Below are positions 22,385 to 33,248 of a stretch of DNA of 64,000 nucleotides, piece after piece. The stretch's first letter is position 1. Every line of letters begins with the position of its first letter. Origin of the DNA: Burkholderia plantarii (GTDB lineage: Bacteria; Pseudomonadota; Gammaproteobacteria; Burkholderiales; Burkholderiaceae); the NCBI RefSeq assembly GCF_001411805.1, contig NZ_CP007213.1, positions 2,418,001 to 2,482,000 on the forward strand, in the 5' to 3' direction. Both the position numbers and the translations under genes were made by a program. The notes under the pieces are model-generated. The model worked only from the letters and a program-made list of their open reading frames with translations. It was not told the DNA's origin and did no database searches.

Positions 22385-23794
22385 TTACCCGAGGCGGCGA
22401 ATGTCGACGAAATGGCCTTCGATGGCCGCGGCCGCCGCCATCGCGGGACTCACCAGATGGGTACGGCCGCCCGCGCCCTGACGCCCCTCGAAGTTGCGGT
22501 TCGAGGTGGACGCGCAGCGCTCGCCCGGATCGAGCCGGTCGGCGTTCATCGCGAGGCACATCGAGCAGCCCGGCTCGCGCCATTCGAAGCCGGCCTCGAG
22601 GAACACCTTGTCGAGCCCCTCGCGCTCGGCCTGCGCCTTCACGAGGCCCGAGCCCGGCACCACCATCGCGAGCCGCACGTTCGCGGCCACGCGCCGGTTC
22701 AGCTTCTTCACGACGTAGGCGGCCGCGCGGATGTCCTCGATGCGGGCGTTGGTGCAGGAGCCGATGAAGATCTTGTCGACCTTGATCGACTCGATCGGCG
22801 TGTTCGGTTCGAGCGCCATGTAGGCGAGCGCGCGCTCCATCGCGTTGCGCTTGACCGGGTCCTTCTCGCGCTCGGGATCGGGCACGCGGCTGTCCACCGC
22901 CGTGACCATCTCCGGCGAGGTGCCCCAGGTAACCTGCGGCACGATGTCGGCGGCGGTCAGCTCGACCACGCGGTCGAAATGCGCGCCCGCGTCGGACGCG
23001 AAACCGCGCCAGTACTGCACGGCCTGATCCCACTCGGCGCCCGTCGGCGAGAACGGACGGCCCTTCAGGTAGTCGATCGTGGTGTCGTCCACGGCCACCA
23101 TGCCGGCGCGCGCGCCCGCCTCGATCGCCATGTTGCAGACCGTCATGCGGCCTTCCATCGACAGCGAGCGGATCATCGAGCCGCCGAATTCGATCGCGTA
23201 GCCGGTGCCGCCGGCGGTGCCGATCCTGCCGATGATCGCGAGCACGATGTCCTTGGCGGTGCAGCCGCGCGGCAGCTGGCCGTCGACCTTCACGAGCAGG
23301 TTCTTGCTCTTCTTCTGCAGCAGCGTCTGGGTGGCCAGCACGTGCTCGACTTCCGAGGTGCCGATGCCGTGCGCGAGCGCGCCGAACGCGCCGTGCGTGG
23401 AGGTGTGCGAATCACCGCAGACGATCGTCATGCCCGGCAGCGTCGCGCCCTGCTCCGGCCCGATGATGTGGACGATGCCCTGGCGCATGTCGTTCATCTT
23501 GAACTGGGTGATGCCGTAGCTGTCGCAGTTCGCGTCGAGCGTATCGACCTGCAGCTTCGAGACCGGATCGGCGATGCCGTGCGTGCGGTCGGTGGTCGGC
23601 ACGTTGTGGTCCGACACCGCGAGGTTCGCGCTGATGCGCCAGACCGGGCGCTCGGCGATCTTCAGGCCCTCGAACGCCTGCGGACTCGTCACTTCGTGCA
23701 GCAGGTGACGGTCGATGTAGAGCAACGCGGTGCCGTCCTCCTCGGTGTGGACGACGTGAGAGTTCCACAATTTGTCGTAGAGAGTCTGTGCCAT
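22385..23794 (-). CDS. leuC: 3-isopropylmalate dehydratase large subunit
   Basis: A 469-residue aconitase-family [4Fe-4S] enzyme isomerising isopropylmalate. Cluster cysteines are in [13 protein letters not shown], [11 protein letters not shown] and [10 protein letters not shown] segments; active-site [17 protein letters not shown] is near the N-terminus. It is the first gene of the leuC-lipoprotein-leuD-leuB unit. The 287 bases upstream (to 24081) carry no gene; I see no leucine-rich leader peptide there. Confidence 0.97.
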   Translation of the reverse strand: MAQTLYDKLWNSHVVHTEEDGTALLYIDRHLLHEVTSPQAFEGLKIAERPVWRISANLAVSDHNVPTTDRTHGIADPVSKLQVDTLDANCDSYGITQFKMNDMRQGIVHIIGPEQGATLPGMTIVCGDSHTSTHGAFGALAHGIGTSEVEHVLATQTLLQKKSKNLLVKVDGQLPRGCTAKDIVLAIIGRIGTAGGTGYAIEFGGSMIRSLSMEGRMTVCNMAIEAGARAGMVAVDDTTIDYLKGRPFSPTGAEWDQAVQYWRGFASDAGAHFDRVVELTAADIVPQVTWGTSPEMVTAVDSRVPDPEREKDPVKRNAMERALAYMALEPNTPIESIKVDKIFIGSCTNARIEDIRAAAYVVKKLNRRVAANVRLAMVVPGSGLVKAQAEREGLDKVFLEAGFEWREPGCSMCLAMNADRLDPGERCASTSNRNFEGRQGAGGRTHLVSPAMAAAAAIEGHFVDIRRLG

Positions 23795-24081
23795 GGCTAT
23801 GCGGGGGTTATGGTGACAACGGGCGCTTCAATGGTAGCGATTATGCCATCAACGCCGTCTCCCGGTACGGCATGCGCCCGGGAAAACCCAATGAAAACAG
23901 TGGTTTGAGTGGTATTTTCAATACCCGGATAAGTGTTACCCGGGAGCCCGGCCCTGATTTTGGCCATGGCGCGGGGGCGCCTGCAGCGGGCGGCGGATGC
24001 CGGGCCGGGGAGCGGGCGGGCCACGGCTCCACCGGTTCCGGCATGGCCGGCGCGGCGCGCAGCGCGGCGGCCGGTACCCGC

Positions 24082-24711
24082 TCAGGCCACGTCGTACTGC
24101 ACCGTCAGTTGCCCCTTCTTCTCCTTGAGCTTGACGATCACGATCCGCCCGACCTGCTCGCTCGACGCCACATGCGTGCCGCCGCAGCCATGGGCCTCGA
24201 AGTCACCGAAACCGATGACGCGCACGCCGTCGCGAATCCGCATCGTGCGCGGCAGCGCGGCCGCCACCACGGCATCGACCTCGCGCGCGAGCGCCTCGGC
24301 CTCGATCGGCCGCGCGCCCTCGCCCGGCTCGAACACGACGCGCGCCTCGCCGGGCCAGTGATGCCCCTTCACCGCGCGCCAGCCCGACGCCGCGCCCGCA
24401 TAGCCGATCAGATGGCCCGCCGAATGCAGCCGCGCAAGCAGCGCGCGCGGCGCCGCGTCGACCTCGACGGACACCGCGCCGGGCGCCACCGCGCGATCGG
24501 TGCGATGCACGATCGCCTCGCCGTCGGCAACCACGTGCAGCACGCGCGCCGCACCGATCCGGCCGGTGTCGGATGGCTGGCCGCCGCCCTGCGGATGGAA
24601 CGGCGTCTCGGCCAGCCTCACGCGAAAATGGCCGTCGTCGTCGGGCTCGCAGGCCAGCACCTCGGTGTCGAGCGACAGCGCATCGCTGTCGAAATAGCGT
24701 CGAATCGTCAT
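24082..24711 (-). CDS. AlaX-type alanyl-tRNA editing protein
   Basis: A 209-residue stand-alone relative of the alanyl-tRNA synthetase editing domain, expected to hydrolyse mischarged Ser- or Gly-tRNA(Ala). The metal ligands are visible: HPQGGGQPSD motif, LHSAGHLIGYA (HxxxH) and HGCGGTHV (CxxxH). The ATG at 24711 has GGAG eight bases upstream; a TTG just before it is not needed. It stands alone between leuC and the divergent threonine aldolase gene. Confidence 0.9.
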   Translation of the reverse strand: MTIRRYFDSDALSLDTEVLACEPDDDGHFRVRLAETPFHPQGGGQPSDTGRIGAARVLHVVADGEAIVHRTDRAVAPGAVSVEVDAAPRALLARLHSAGHLIGYAGAASGWRAVKGHHWPGEARVVFEPGEGARPIEAEALAREVDAVVAAALPRTMRIRDGVRVIGFGDFEAHGCGGTHVASSEQVGRIVIVKLKEKKGQLTVQYDVA

Positions 24712-24864
24712 CAAAGCTCCTGGGGCAATGCCATCGAGGCTCCGACTATGCGGGCGCCGGCGCCGCCGCTCAAGGGGGCCGGGCCATTCAATTTTTTACA
24801 ATCGGGGCACCGCGCGCCGCGCTAAGGTTGCCGCCACCGTTTTCTTTTCTCGACAGGATTCACG

Positions 24865-25947
24865 ATGGATCACGCCGCCTCCCCCGCCACGCCTGACCCG
24901 GCCGGCGCGCCGCTCAACTTCAGCAGCGACAACGCCGCCGGCGCCTCGCCCGCCGTGCTCGACGCGCTGGTGGCCTGCGCCAGCGGCCACGCGCCGGCCT
25001 ATGGCGGCGACCCTTGGACGGCCAGCGTCGAGCGGCGCCTCGCCGAGTTGTTCGAGCACGAGGTGGCCGTCTGCATCGTGCCGACCGGCACGGCCGCGAA
25101 CTCGCTCGCGCTGGCCGCGCTGACGCCACCCTGGGGCAGCGTGCTTTGCCATCCCGACAGCCACATCAACAACGACGAATGCGGCGCCCCGGCGTTCTTC
25201 GCCGACGGCGCGAAGCTGGTGACGGTCGAGGGGCCGGACGCCAAGCTCGATCCGGCGCGGCTCGCCGCGGCGGCCCGCGCCAAGCGCGGCGACGTCCACA
25301 CCACGCAGCCGTCGGCCGTCAGCATCACGCAGGCCACCGAGGTGGGCAGCGTCTACACGCTCGACGAAATCGGCGCGATCGGCGAGATCTGCCGCGCCGA
25401 AGCGCTGTCGCTGCACATGGACGGCGCGCGCTTCGCCAACGCGCTGGTCTCGCTCGGCTGCACGCCGGCCGAGATGACCTGGCGCGCGGGCGTGGACGCG
25501 CTCTCGTTCGGCGCGACCAAGAACGGCGTGCCGGGCTCGGAGGCCGTGGTGCTGTTCGATACGCGCCGCGCGGCCGAGCTCGCGTTTCGCCGCAAGCGCG
25601 CCGGCCATCTGAGTTCGAAGATGCGTTTCCTGTCAGCGCCGCTCGACGCCTATCTGGCCGACGAGCTGTGGCTGCGCAACGCGCGCCACGCGAACGCGAT
25701 GGCCCAGCGCCTCGCCGACGGGCTGCAGGCGCTGCCGGGCGTCGCGCTGGTGGGCGGCAACGCCGCGAACATCCTGTTCTGCCGCCTGCCGCAGCCAGTG
25801 ATCGCGGGGCTGCTGGCGGCCGGCGCGTACTTCTATCACGACCGCTGGGCACCGGGCGTGGTGCGCTTCGTCACCTCGTTCGCGACCACCGAGGATGAGG
25901 TCGACCGGCTGATCGCGCTCGCGCGCGGGCTCGGCGCGGCGGGCTGA
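24865..25947 (+). CDS. ltaE: Low-specificity L-threonine aldolase / beta-eliminating lyase family
   Basis: A 360-residue fold-type I PLP enzyme. [18 protein letters not shown] opens the domain; [13 protein letters not shown] binds the cofactor phosphate; [12 protein letters not shown] and the PLP Lys in [16 protein letters not shown] are diagnostic. It would cleave threonine or allo-threonine to glycine and acetaldehyde. AGGA lies ahead of the ATG. It is transcribed alone, divergent from the AlaX-like gene and converging on an AraC regulator. Close paralogues act on other beta-hydroxy amino acids, so the substrate is not fixed. Confidence 0.85.
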   Translation: MDHAASPATPDPAGAPLNFSSDNAAGASPAVLDALVACASGHAPAYGGDPWTASVERRLAELFEHEVAVCIVPTGTAANSLALAALTPPWGSVLCHPDSHINNDECGAPAFFADGAKLVTVEGPDAKLDPARLAAAARAKRGDVHTTQPSAVSITQATEVGSVYTLDEIGAIGEICRAEALSLHMDGARFANALVSLGCTPAEMTWRAGVDALSFGATKNGVPGSEAVVLFDTRRAAELAFRRKRAGHLSSKMRFLSAPLDAYLADELWLRNARHANAMAQRLADGLQALPGVALVGGNAANILFCRLPQPVIAGLLAAGAYFYHDRWAPGVVRFVTSFATTEDEVDRLIALARGLGAAG

Positions 25948-26034
25948 GCAGGTCCACTCGAGCGTGGCGGACGCGGCATTGGCGGGCTGACCCGCGTGCC
26001 GCGATGTCTTGACCAAACACCGCCGGAAGCGCCG

Positions 26035-26844
26035 TCAGTACCGCGACGGCGCGCAGCCGAACGCGCGCCGGAACGCGCGGTTGAAGTGGCTCTGGTCGTA
26101 GAAGCCGACCGCCTGCGCCACCTCGGCGATCGATTGCGTGCCGCGATGCAGCATCAGGCACGCGCGTTCGAGGCGCAGCCGCACCAGCCAGGCATGCGGC
26201 GTCATCGCGGTGGTCTGCTTGAACAACTTCAGGAATACGAAGCGATCGACGCCGCACAGCGCGGCCAGCTCGTCGAGCGTGATCTTGTCGGCCAGATGGG
26301 CCTCGCAGTAGTCGCGCACGCGCGCCCACTGCGCCGCCGGCAGCGCGCCGCCCACCTCGCGCGGCGTCAGCGCGCCCGAGGCGGCGAACAGGCGTTCGAG
26401 CAGCACGAGCCAGGCCGACTGCACGCCGAGCGCCGCCTCGCCGCGTTCGACGCGCAGCGCAGCATGCAGGCCGCCGAGCCGCCGCGCGAGCGAGGGATTG
26501 TCGAGCGCCACGCCGCGCAGCGCCGGCTCGCCCGGGCGGCCCGACAGTTCCTCGATCACGCTCGCCATCAGCTCGGTCGGCAGCCGGAACGTCTTCAACG
26601 TATAGGCTCCGTCGCCCACGCGCGTGCCGTCGTGGACCTCGCCCGGCGGCATGATCGAGACGCTGCCCGGGCCGAGCAGCACCGTGCGGCCCGCGAACTG
26701 CTGGCGCTGCACGCCCTCGGTGATGACGCCGACGTGGAAATCGAGGTGGTAATGCCGATCGAAACGGAAGTCGCTGAAACGCGCGTCGCCGAGCACGAGT
26801 CCGGGGACGTCGCGGCTGCGGGTGTATTCGACACGGTCTTTCAT
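26035..26844 (-). CDS. AraC family transcriptional regulator
   Basis: A 269-residue protein with an N-terminal cupin-type AraC-binding domain (HYHLDFHVGVITEGVQRQQF, PGSVSIMPPGEVHDG) and a C-terminal pair of helix-turn-helix motifs (ITLDELAALCGVDRFVFLKLF and QSIAEVAQAVGFYDQSHFNR). The start MKDRVEYTRS at 26844 matches the family's domain start; no strong ribosome site is seen. The ligand is unknown. Its target is not obvious: neighbours on both sides are unrelated, and the convergent threonine aldolase is not divergently arranged with it. Confidence 0.88.
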   Translation of the reverse strand: MKDRVEYTRSRDVPGLVLGDARFSDFRFDRHYHLDFHVGVITEGVQRQQFAGRTVLLGPGSVSIMPPGEVHDGTRVGDGAYTLKTFRLPTELMASVIEELSGRPGEPALRGVALDNPSLARRLGGLHAALRVERGEAALGVQSAWLVLLERLFAASGALTPREVGGALPAAQWARVRDYCEAHLADKITLDELAALCGVDRFVFLKLFKQTTAMTPHAWLVRLRLERACLMLHRGTQSIAEVAQAVGFYDQSHFNRAFRRAFGCAPSRY

Positions 26845-27051
26845 GGGAACGGCTGCGAGGCGGGAAACGGAAACCGGGCGCGAAAACCAGGCACACGGCT
26901 CGGCGACATCGTGATCGGACGGGCGAGCCACGGCTTGGTGTTCGACGAGCTTAGCATGCCCGGCCCGCGCGCGCGAGCATGCCCCGGCGGCCGCCTCGCC
27001 GTCGCCCTGCCGCCGTGATCCGCCCGCGCGGCGCAAGGCGGCGCGGGCGCC

Positions 27052-27450
27052 CTATTCCGTCGCCGCGGGGGGTGCCGTGGCCGAGGGCGGCGGCACGAAC
27101 GGATAGCCGTCGGGCGACGACTTCGCGATCCGCTTCGGATCGCACGGCGGCGCGAACAGCAGGTCGCGCGGATCCTTCGACGGCGCGAACATCGACACGC
27201 CCGCCGCCAGCACGGCCAGCGAGGCGAGCCCCATGCCGGCGCCGAGCAGGCTGTTGCCCTCGCCGCGCAGCATCGGCGCCGGAGCCCGGCCCGACGAAGG
27301 CCGGCACCGGGCCGGCTCCTCGGCCTGGTTTTTCACGGTGCCGGCCGCGGCGTCGCGAATGTTCCGCTCGATCCCGTCGGCACGCGCGCCGGGCGCGGCG
27401 CCCAGCAGCGACCCGATCAGCAGCGCCGGCAGGACGGAACGACGATTCAT
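27052..27450 (-). CDS. Hypothetical exported protein
   Basis: A 132-residue protein with a clear signal peptide (MNRRSVLPALLIGSLLGAAPGARA) and one further hydrophobic segment around residues 70-90 (LGAGMGLASLAVLAAGVSMF). The mature N-terminal part is Arg/Pro rich; the C-terminus is Pro/Ala rich. I do not recognise a family. It lies alone between the AraC and VOC genes. Confidence 0.6.
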   Translation of the reverse strand: MNRRSVLPALLIGSLLGAAPGARADGIERNIRDAAAGTVKNQAEEPARCRPSSGRAPAPMLRGEGNSLLGAGMGLASLAVLAAGVSMFAPSKDPRDLLFAPPCDPKRIAKSSPDGYPFVPPPSATAPPAATE

Positions 27451-27566
27451 GGGCGGTCTCGTGAACGGATGGATTCGATGGTGGCCCGCAGTGTAGCGGC
27501 GATCCGGCGTGCGTCCTGTCGAGTTTTGTCAGCGCGCCGCCGCCCGGAAACCGCCACCGGCAGACA

Positions 27567-27956
27567 CTACGCCGGCGCGTGGCAGCAGACGCAGAGCTTG
27601 TTGCCGTCCGGATCGCGGAAGTACGCGCCGTAGTAATCGGCATGGTATTGCGGGCGCAGCCCCGGCGGCCCTTCGCAACTGCCGCCCGCGGCCAGCGCGA
27701 GCGCATGGCAGCGATCGACGGTGGCGCGGTCGCGCGCGAGCAGCGCCACCATCTGGCCATTGCCGGGCGCCGCCGCGCCGCCGTCGAATGGCCGGCAGAC
27801 CAGGAACAGCGGCCGCGCCGCATCGGCCGGCATCCAGCCCGTCATGTCGGGCGGCGCATGGAATTTCAGCGGCAGGCCCAGCGCCTCCATCAGCGGCGCG
27901 TAGAACGCGTGGGCGCGCTCGACGTCATGGACTCCGATACAGACATGCGACAGCAT
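27567..27956 (-). CDS. VOC (glyoxalase/bleomycin resistance) family protein
   Basis: A 129-residue single-domain vicinal-oxygen-chelate protein. It begins MLSHVCIGVHDVERAHAFYAPLMEALGL and ends YYGAYFRDPDGNKLCVCCHAPA, the usual beta-alpha-beta-beta-beta repeats with FRDPDGNK. GGGAG lies six bases before the ATG. Substrate unknown. Confidence 0.85.
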   Translation of the reverse strand: MLSHVCIGVHDVERAHAFYAPLMEALGLPLKFHAPPDMTGWMPADAARPLFLVCRPFDGGAAAPGNGQMVALLARDRATVDRCHALALAAGGSCEGPPGLRPQYHADYYGAYFRDPDGNKLCVCCHAPA

Positions 27957-28049
27957 CGACGGCTCCCGGGCGGATCAAAACACCGATCATGCCACGGCGG
28001 CGGCCGGCATCGCGGCGCCACCGCAGACCATCCCGCCCGCAAGAAAAAA

Positions 28050-28078
28050 TACCCCGGAGGCCGAAGCCGCCGGGGTGT
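28050..28078 (-). terminator. Intrinsic terminator downstream of gltA (possibly bidirectional)
   Basis: Stem ACCCCGG (28051-28057) / CCGGGGT (28070-28076). On the minus strand it is followed by ATTTTTTCTTG, and on the plus strand by GTTTTTTACG, so it can stop transcription from either side. Confidence 0.85.
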
Positions 28079-28122
28079 TTTTTACGCGTGACGCGGAGCC
28101 GGTCGATCGCGACCGGGCACGA

Positions 28123-29427
<1,305 letters not shown>

Positions 29428-29480
29428 GGCACATCCTCAATCGAAAATGGAAACGGGATTCGATAACGGGCGCAGCGCTC

Positions 29481-29753
29481 TCATGCACTGCGCAGCATCT
29501 CCAGCAGCCGGGAAACGTCCGGGCCGGCAAGGTCGCCTTCCGGTTCCTTGCGGGCAAGCAGCAAGTCCATCAGGTCGTTGTCGGATAGTTCGAGCAGGCG
29601 GGTCAGCGCGCCCACGTCGGTATCGGTGAGGTCATGCTCGTATCGGCTGAAGAAACGTTCGAAAATCAGATCGTTCTCCAGCAGACCGCGCCGCGCGCGC
29701 CAGCGAAGGCGCGCGCGGCGGTGCGGGTCGGACTGGTGCGACGGTTCAGTCAT
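29481..29753 (-). CDS. sdhE: FAD assembly factor SdhE
   Basis: A 90-residue protein with the family RGxxE motif (RARRGLLENDLIFE), needed for covalent flavinylation of SdhA. It lies between sdhB (11 bases) and gltA, consistent with this role. Confidence 0.93.
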   Translation of the reverse strand: MTEPSHQSDPHRRARLRWRARRGLLENDLIFERFFSRYEHDLTDTDVGALTRLLELSDNDLMDLLLARKEPEGDLAGPDVSRLLEMLRSA

Positions 29754-29764
29754 GTCGAATCAGC

Positions 29765-30466
29765 TCAGACCGCGCGGCGAACCATCAATTCCTTGATCTT
29801 GCCGATCGCCTTGGTCGGGTTCAGCCCCTTCGGGCAAACGTCGACGCAGTTCATGATCGTGTGGCAACGGAACAGACGGTACGGATCCTCGAGGTTGTCG
29901 AGGCGTTCGGCGGTGGCTTCGTCGCGGCTGTCGGCGATGAAGCGGTAAGCCTGCAGCAGGCCGGCCGGGCCGACGAACTTGTCCGGATTCCACCAGAAGC
30001 TCGGGCAGGAGGTCGAGCAGCTCGCGCACAGGATGCACTCGTACACGCCGTCCAGCTCTTCGCGTTCCTCCGGCGACTGCAAGCGCTCCTTCTCGGGCGG
30101 CGGCGTGTCGTTGATCAGGAACGGCTTGATCGAGTGGTACTGGTTGAAGAAGTGCGTCATGTCGACGATCAGGTCGCGCACCACCGGCAGGCCCGGCAGC
30201 GGGCGCAGCACGATCTTCTCGGGCAGATCGTTCAGGTTCGTGAGACACGCCAGACCGTTCTTGCCGTTGATGTTCATCGCGTCCGAGCCGCACACGCCTT
30301 CGCGGCACGAGCGACGGAACGACAGCGTTTCGTCGATTTCCTTCAGCTTGACGAGCGCGTCGAGCAGCATGCGTTCATGCTTGATCTCGACTTCGTACGT
30401 CTGCATGCGCGGCGCCGCGTCCTTGTCCGGATCGTAACGATAGAGTTCGAAAATGCGTTTTGCCAT
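29765..30466 (-). CDS. sdhB: Succinate dehydrogenase iron-sulfur subunit
   Basis: A 233-residue subunit carrying electrons from FAD to quinone. [2Fe-2S] cysteines lie in [20 protein letters not shown]; [4Fe-4S] and [3Fe-4S] cysteines lie in [13 protein letters not shown] and [17 protein letters not shown]. It follows sdhA by 21 bases. Confidence 0.98.
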   Translation of the reverse strand: MAKRIFELYRYDPDKDAAPRMQTYEVEIKHERMLLDALVKLKEIDETLSFRRSCREGVCGSDAMNINGKNGLACLTNLNDLPEKIVLRPLPGLPVVRDLIVDMTHFFNQYHSIKPFLINDTPPPEKERLQSPEEREELDGVYECILCASCSTSCPSFWWNPDKFVGPAGLLQAYRFIADSRDEATAERLDNLEDPYRLFRCHTIMNCVDVCPKGLNPTKAIGKIKELMVRRAV

Positions 30467-30487
30467 GTCAGATTCCTCGAATTCGGC

Positions 30488-32263
30488 TTAGAACGTACGC
30501 GCCTTCGGCGGCACGGATTCGACCGTCAGCGGCTGCATGTGCACCGGCTTGTAGTCGAGACGATCGCCTTCGCTGAACCACAGCGTATGACGCATCCAGT
30601 TTTCGTCGTCGCGATGCGGGAAGTCGTCCTGCGCATGCGCGCCGCGGCTTTCCTTGCGGGCTTCGGCCGACACCATGGTGGCGCGCGCCACTTCCACGAG
30701 GTTCGCCACTTCGAGCGCTTCGACGCGCGCGGTGTTGAACACCTTCGACTTGTCCTTCAGGTGGATGTGCTGGGCACGTTCCGCGACCTTCTTGATGTCC
30801 TGCACGCCTTCGGCCAGCAGCGCCGAGGTGCGGAACACGCCGGCGTGCTTCTGCATCGAGCCGCGAATCTCGTTGGCGACGCTTTGCGCGTACTCGCCCG
30901 AGCTCGAGCTGTCGAGCTTGGCCAGACGCGACAGCGCGAAATCGGCCGCGTCCTTCGGCAGCGGCTTGTGCTCGCGCTGCTTCTTGACGTGTTCGACGAT
31001 GTGATTGCCGGCCGCACGGCCGAACACCACCAGGTCGAGCAGCGAGTTCGTGCCCAGGCGGTTCGCGCCGTGGACCGACACGCACGAGCACTCGCCCACG
31101 GCATAGAAGCCGTTGATCGGCTCTTCATGGCCGCGCGGCGTGCCGACGACCTGACCGTGAATGTTGGTCGGGATGCCGCCCATCTGGTAGTGGATGGTCG
31201 GCACGACCGGGATCGGCTCCTTGATGCAGTCGACGTTCGCGAACTTCAGCGCGATTTCGCGGATCGACGGCAGACGCTTCAGGATCGTCTCGGCGCCGAT
31301 GTGCGACAGGTCGAGCAGCACGTGGTCCTTGTTCGGACCCACGCCGCGGCCTTCCTTGATTTCCTGGTCCATCGAGCGCGAGACGAAGTCGCGCGGCGCC
31401 AGATCCTTCAGCGTCGGCGCGTAGCGCTCCATGAAGCGCTCGCCGTCCGAGTTGCGCAGGATGCCGCCTTCGCCTCGCACGCCTTCGGTGATCAGCACGC
31501 CCGCGCCGGCCACGCCGGTCGGGTGGAACTGCCAGAACTCCATGTCCTGCAGCGCGATGCCCGAACGCGCGGCCATCCCGAGGCCGTCACCGGTGTTGAT
31601 GAACGCGTTGGTCGACGCCGCGAAGATGCGGCCCGCGCCGCCCGTGGCGAACAGCGTGGTCTTGCCTTCGAGGATGTAGACGTCGCCCGTTTCCATTTCG
31701 AGGGCGGTCACGCCGAGCACGTCGCCGTCCGCGTCGCGGATCAGGTCGAGCGCCATCCATTCGACGAAGAACTGCGTCTTGGCCGCGACGTTCTGCTGGT
31801 ACAGCGTGTGCAGCAGCGCGTGGCCGGTACGGTCGGCCGCCGCGCAGGCGCGCTGCACCGGCTTCTCGCCGTAGTTCGCGGTGTGGCCGCCGAACGGGCG
31901 CTGGTAGATCGTGCCGTCCGCGTTGCGGTCGAACGGCATGCCGAAGTGCTCGAGCTCGTAGACGGCGTTCGGCGCTTCACGGCACATGAATTCGATCGCG
32001 TCCTGGTCGCCGAGCCAGTCGGAGCCCTTGATCGTGTCGTAGAAGTGGTAGTGCCAGTTGTCTTCGCTCATGTTGCCGAGCGAGGCACCGATCCCGCCCT
32101 GTGCGGCGACCGTGTGCGAACGCGTCGGGAACACCTTCGAGAGCACGCAGACGGAGAGGCCCGCGCGCGCGAGTTGCAGCGATGCGCGCATCCCCGAGCC
32201 GCCCGCGCCGACGATGACCACGTCGAACTTGCGACGCGGCAGGGAAGTGTTGATTGCAGCCAT
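30488..32263 (-). CDS. sdhA: Succinate dehydrogenase flavoprotein subunit
   Basis: The 591-residue catalytic subunit that oxidises succinate to fumarate. Dinucleotide-binding VIVGAGGSGMRASLQLA; the flavinylated His in RSHTVAAQGG; active-site HPTGVAGAGVLITEGVRGEGG; C-terminal RKESRGAHAQDDFP. It starts 4 bases after sdhD, so translation is likely coupled. Confidence 0.98.
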   Translation of the reverse strand: MAAINTSLPRRKFDVVIVGAGGSGMRASLQLARAGLSVCVLSKVFPTRSHTVAAQGGIGASLGNMSEDNWHYHFYDTIKGSDWLGDQDAIEFMCREAPNAVYELEHFGMPFDRNADGTIYQRPFGGHTANYGEKPVQRACAAADRTGHALLHTLYQQNVAAKTQFFVEWMALDLIRDADGDVLGVTALEMETGDVYILEGKTTLFATGGAGRIFAASTNAFINTGDGLGMAARSGIALQDMEFWQFHPTGVAGAGVLITEGVRGEGGILRNSDGERFMERYAPTLKDLAPRDFVSRSMDQEIKEGRGVGPNKDHVLLDLSHIGAETILKRLPSIREIALKFANVDCIKEPIPVVPTIHYQMGGIPTNIHGQVVGTPRGHEEPINGFYAVGECSCVSVHGANRLGTNSLLDLVVFGRAAGNHIVEHVKKQREHKPLPKDAADFALSRLAKLDSSSSGEYAQSVANEIRGSMQKHAGVFRTSALLAEGVQDIKKVAERAQHIHLKDKSKVFNTARVEALEVANLVEVARATMVSAEARKESRGAHAQDDFPHRDDENWMRHTLWFSEGDRLDYKPVHMQPLTVESVPPKARTF

Positions 32264-32267
32264 GCTT

Positions 32268-32636
32268 TTAAACTCTCCAGAGAATCTGCGCGGCGTAGCC
32301 CGCGCACGCGAGCAGCCAGACGATGGTCAGCGATTGCAGCAGCAGCCGCACGCCGACAGGCTTCACGTAATCCATCCAGATGTCGCGAATGCCGACCCAG
32401 GCGTGATAGAACAGCGCGAGCAGCGTGACGAACGTCGCCAGCTTCATCCACTGGGTCGAGAAGATCGACGCCCAGCCGTCGTAGGAGAAATCGCGGGCGG
32501 TGAAGAACCAGGCCAGCAGGATCACGGTGTAGACCGCCATGATCACCGCGGTGATCCGTTGCGCGAGCCAGTCGCGCAGGCCGTAGTGGGCGCCGACGAC
32601 GAGGCGCTTCGAGCCGATTCGGTTATTGCCTGCCAT
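32268..32636 (-). CDS. sdhD: Succinate dehydrogenase membrane anchor subunit
   Basis: A 122-residue protein with three membrane helices. RLVVGAHYGLRDWLAQRIT leads the first helix, and the heme region HAWVGIRDIWMDYV includes the conserved HxGxRD-type motif. It starts 4 bases after sdhC. Confidence 0.95.
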   Translation of the reverse strand: MAGNNRIGSKRLVVGAHYGLRDWLAQRITAVIMAVYTVILLAWFFTARDFSYDGWASIFSTQWMKLATFVTLLALFYHAWVGIRDIWMDYVKPVGVRLLLQSLTIVWLLACAGYAAQILWRV

Positions 32637-32640
32637 TTTC

Positions 32641-33057
32641 TTAGAATGCTCCGAACAGTTTGAGCGCGACGACCAGCGTCAGCACCAGCGACACCACGAA
32701 CACGATGGCCGCGGTGCGCTTGCCGCCTTCCTTGGTGACGGCGTCATGGTTGACGTCCATCAGCAAGTGGCGAACGCCGGCGCAGAAATGATGGAGGAAC
32801 GCCCACGACAATACGAGGACGATCAGCTTGACGATGATGTTGGAGAGGAAGGCCTTGAAGACATCGAAACTCAATTCGGATGTCAGGCTCTGATCGAAGA
32901 GGTAAAGCAGAAACGGAAGGGACAGAAATAACAGCGCACCGCTGACACGGTGAAAAATCGATAGTTGCCCGGCAAGCGGCAGACGATATTTGAGCGTTAT
33001 GTCTCCGATGCCGATGTTCCGATACTCCGGTCTCGGTTTTCTTACTGCTTCAGTCAT
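32641..33057 (-). CDS. sdhC: Succinate dehydrogenase cytochrome b556 subunit
   Basis: A 138-residue three-helix heme/quinone subunit. RPEYRNIGIGDITLKYRLP precedes SIFHRVSGALLFL (SxxHRxSG signature), and HHFCAGVRHLLMDVNHD carries the heme His. It is the first gene of the sdh-gltA operon. About 190 bases upstream to the gntR stop contain a candidate -10 (TAAAAT) and an imperfect CTAC-ATA-GTAG inverted repeat just before the start. Confidence 0.96.
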   Translation of the reverse strand: MTEAVRKPRPEYRNIGIGDITLKYRLPLAGQLSIFHRVSGALLFLSLPFLLYLFDQSLTSELSFDVFKAFLSNIIVKLIVLVLSWAFLHHFCAGVRHLLMDVNHDAVTKEGGKRTAAIVFVVSLVLTLVVALKLFGAF

Positions 33058-33248
33058 GCTAGACCCCTACTATGTAGTCACACTAATCCGCGATTTTAGC
33101 GCCTTTTCATGTCGCGCTGCAGCGAAAACCTGCTCAGGACAGTTACGCGGCAGCGAACAAAGGCGGCCCAAAACGTGCTTCGCGTGTGGGCGCGAGCCCG
33201 TTCCCCACTTCTCTTTCCGTGCCGCCGGATTATCCCGGCGGCCGTCCA
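33058..33248 (-). promoter_or_regulatory. sdhC promoter region
   Basis: On the minus strand TAAAAT (33096-33091) is a plausible -10; its -35 is weak. Downstream, CTACATAGTAG (33078-33068) is an imperfect inverted repeat overlapping the expected 5' untranslated region. At the far end a GCCGCCGG/CCGGCGGC hairpin (33221-33242) follows the gntR stop and may be a weak terminator, though no T-run follows. Confidence 0.4.
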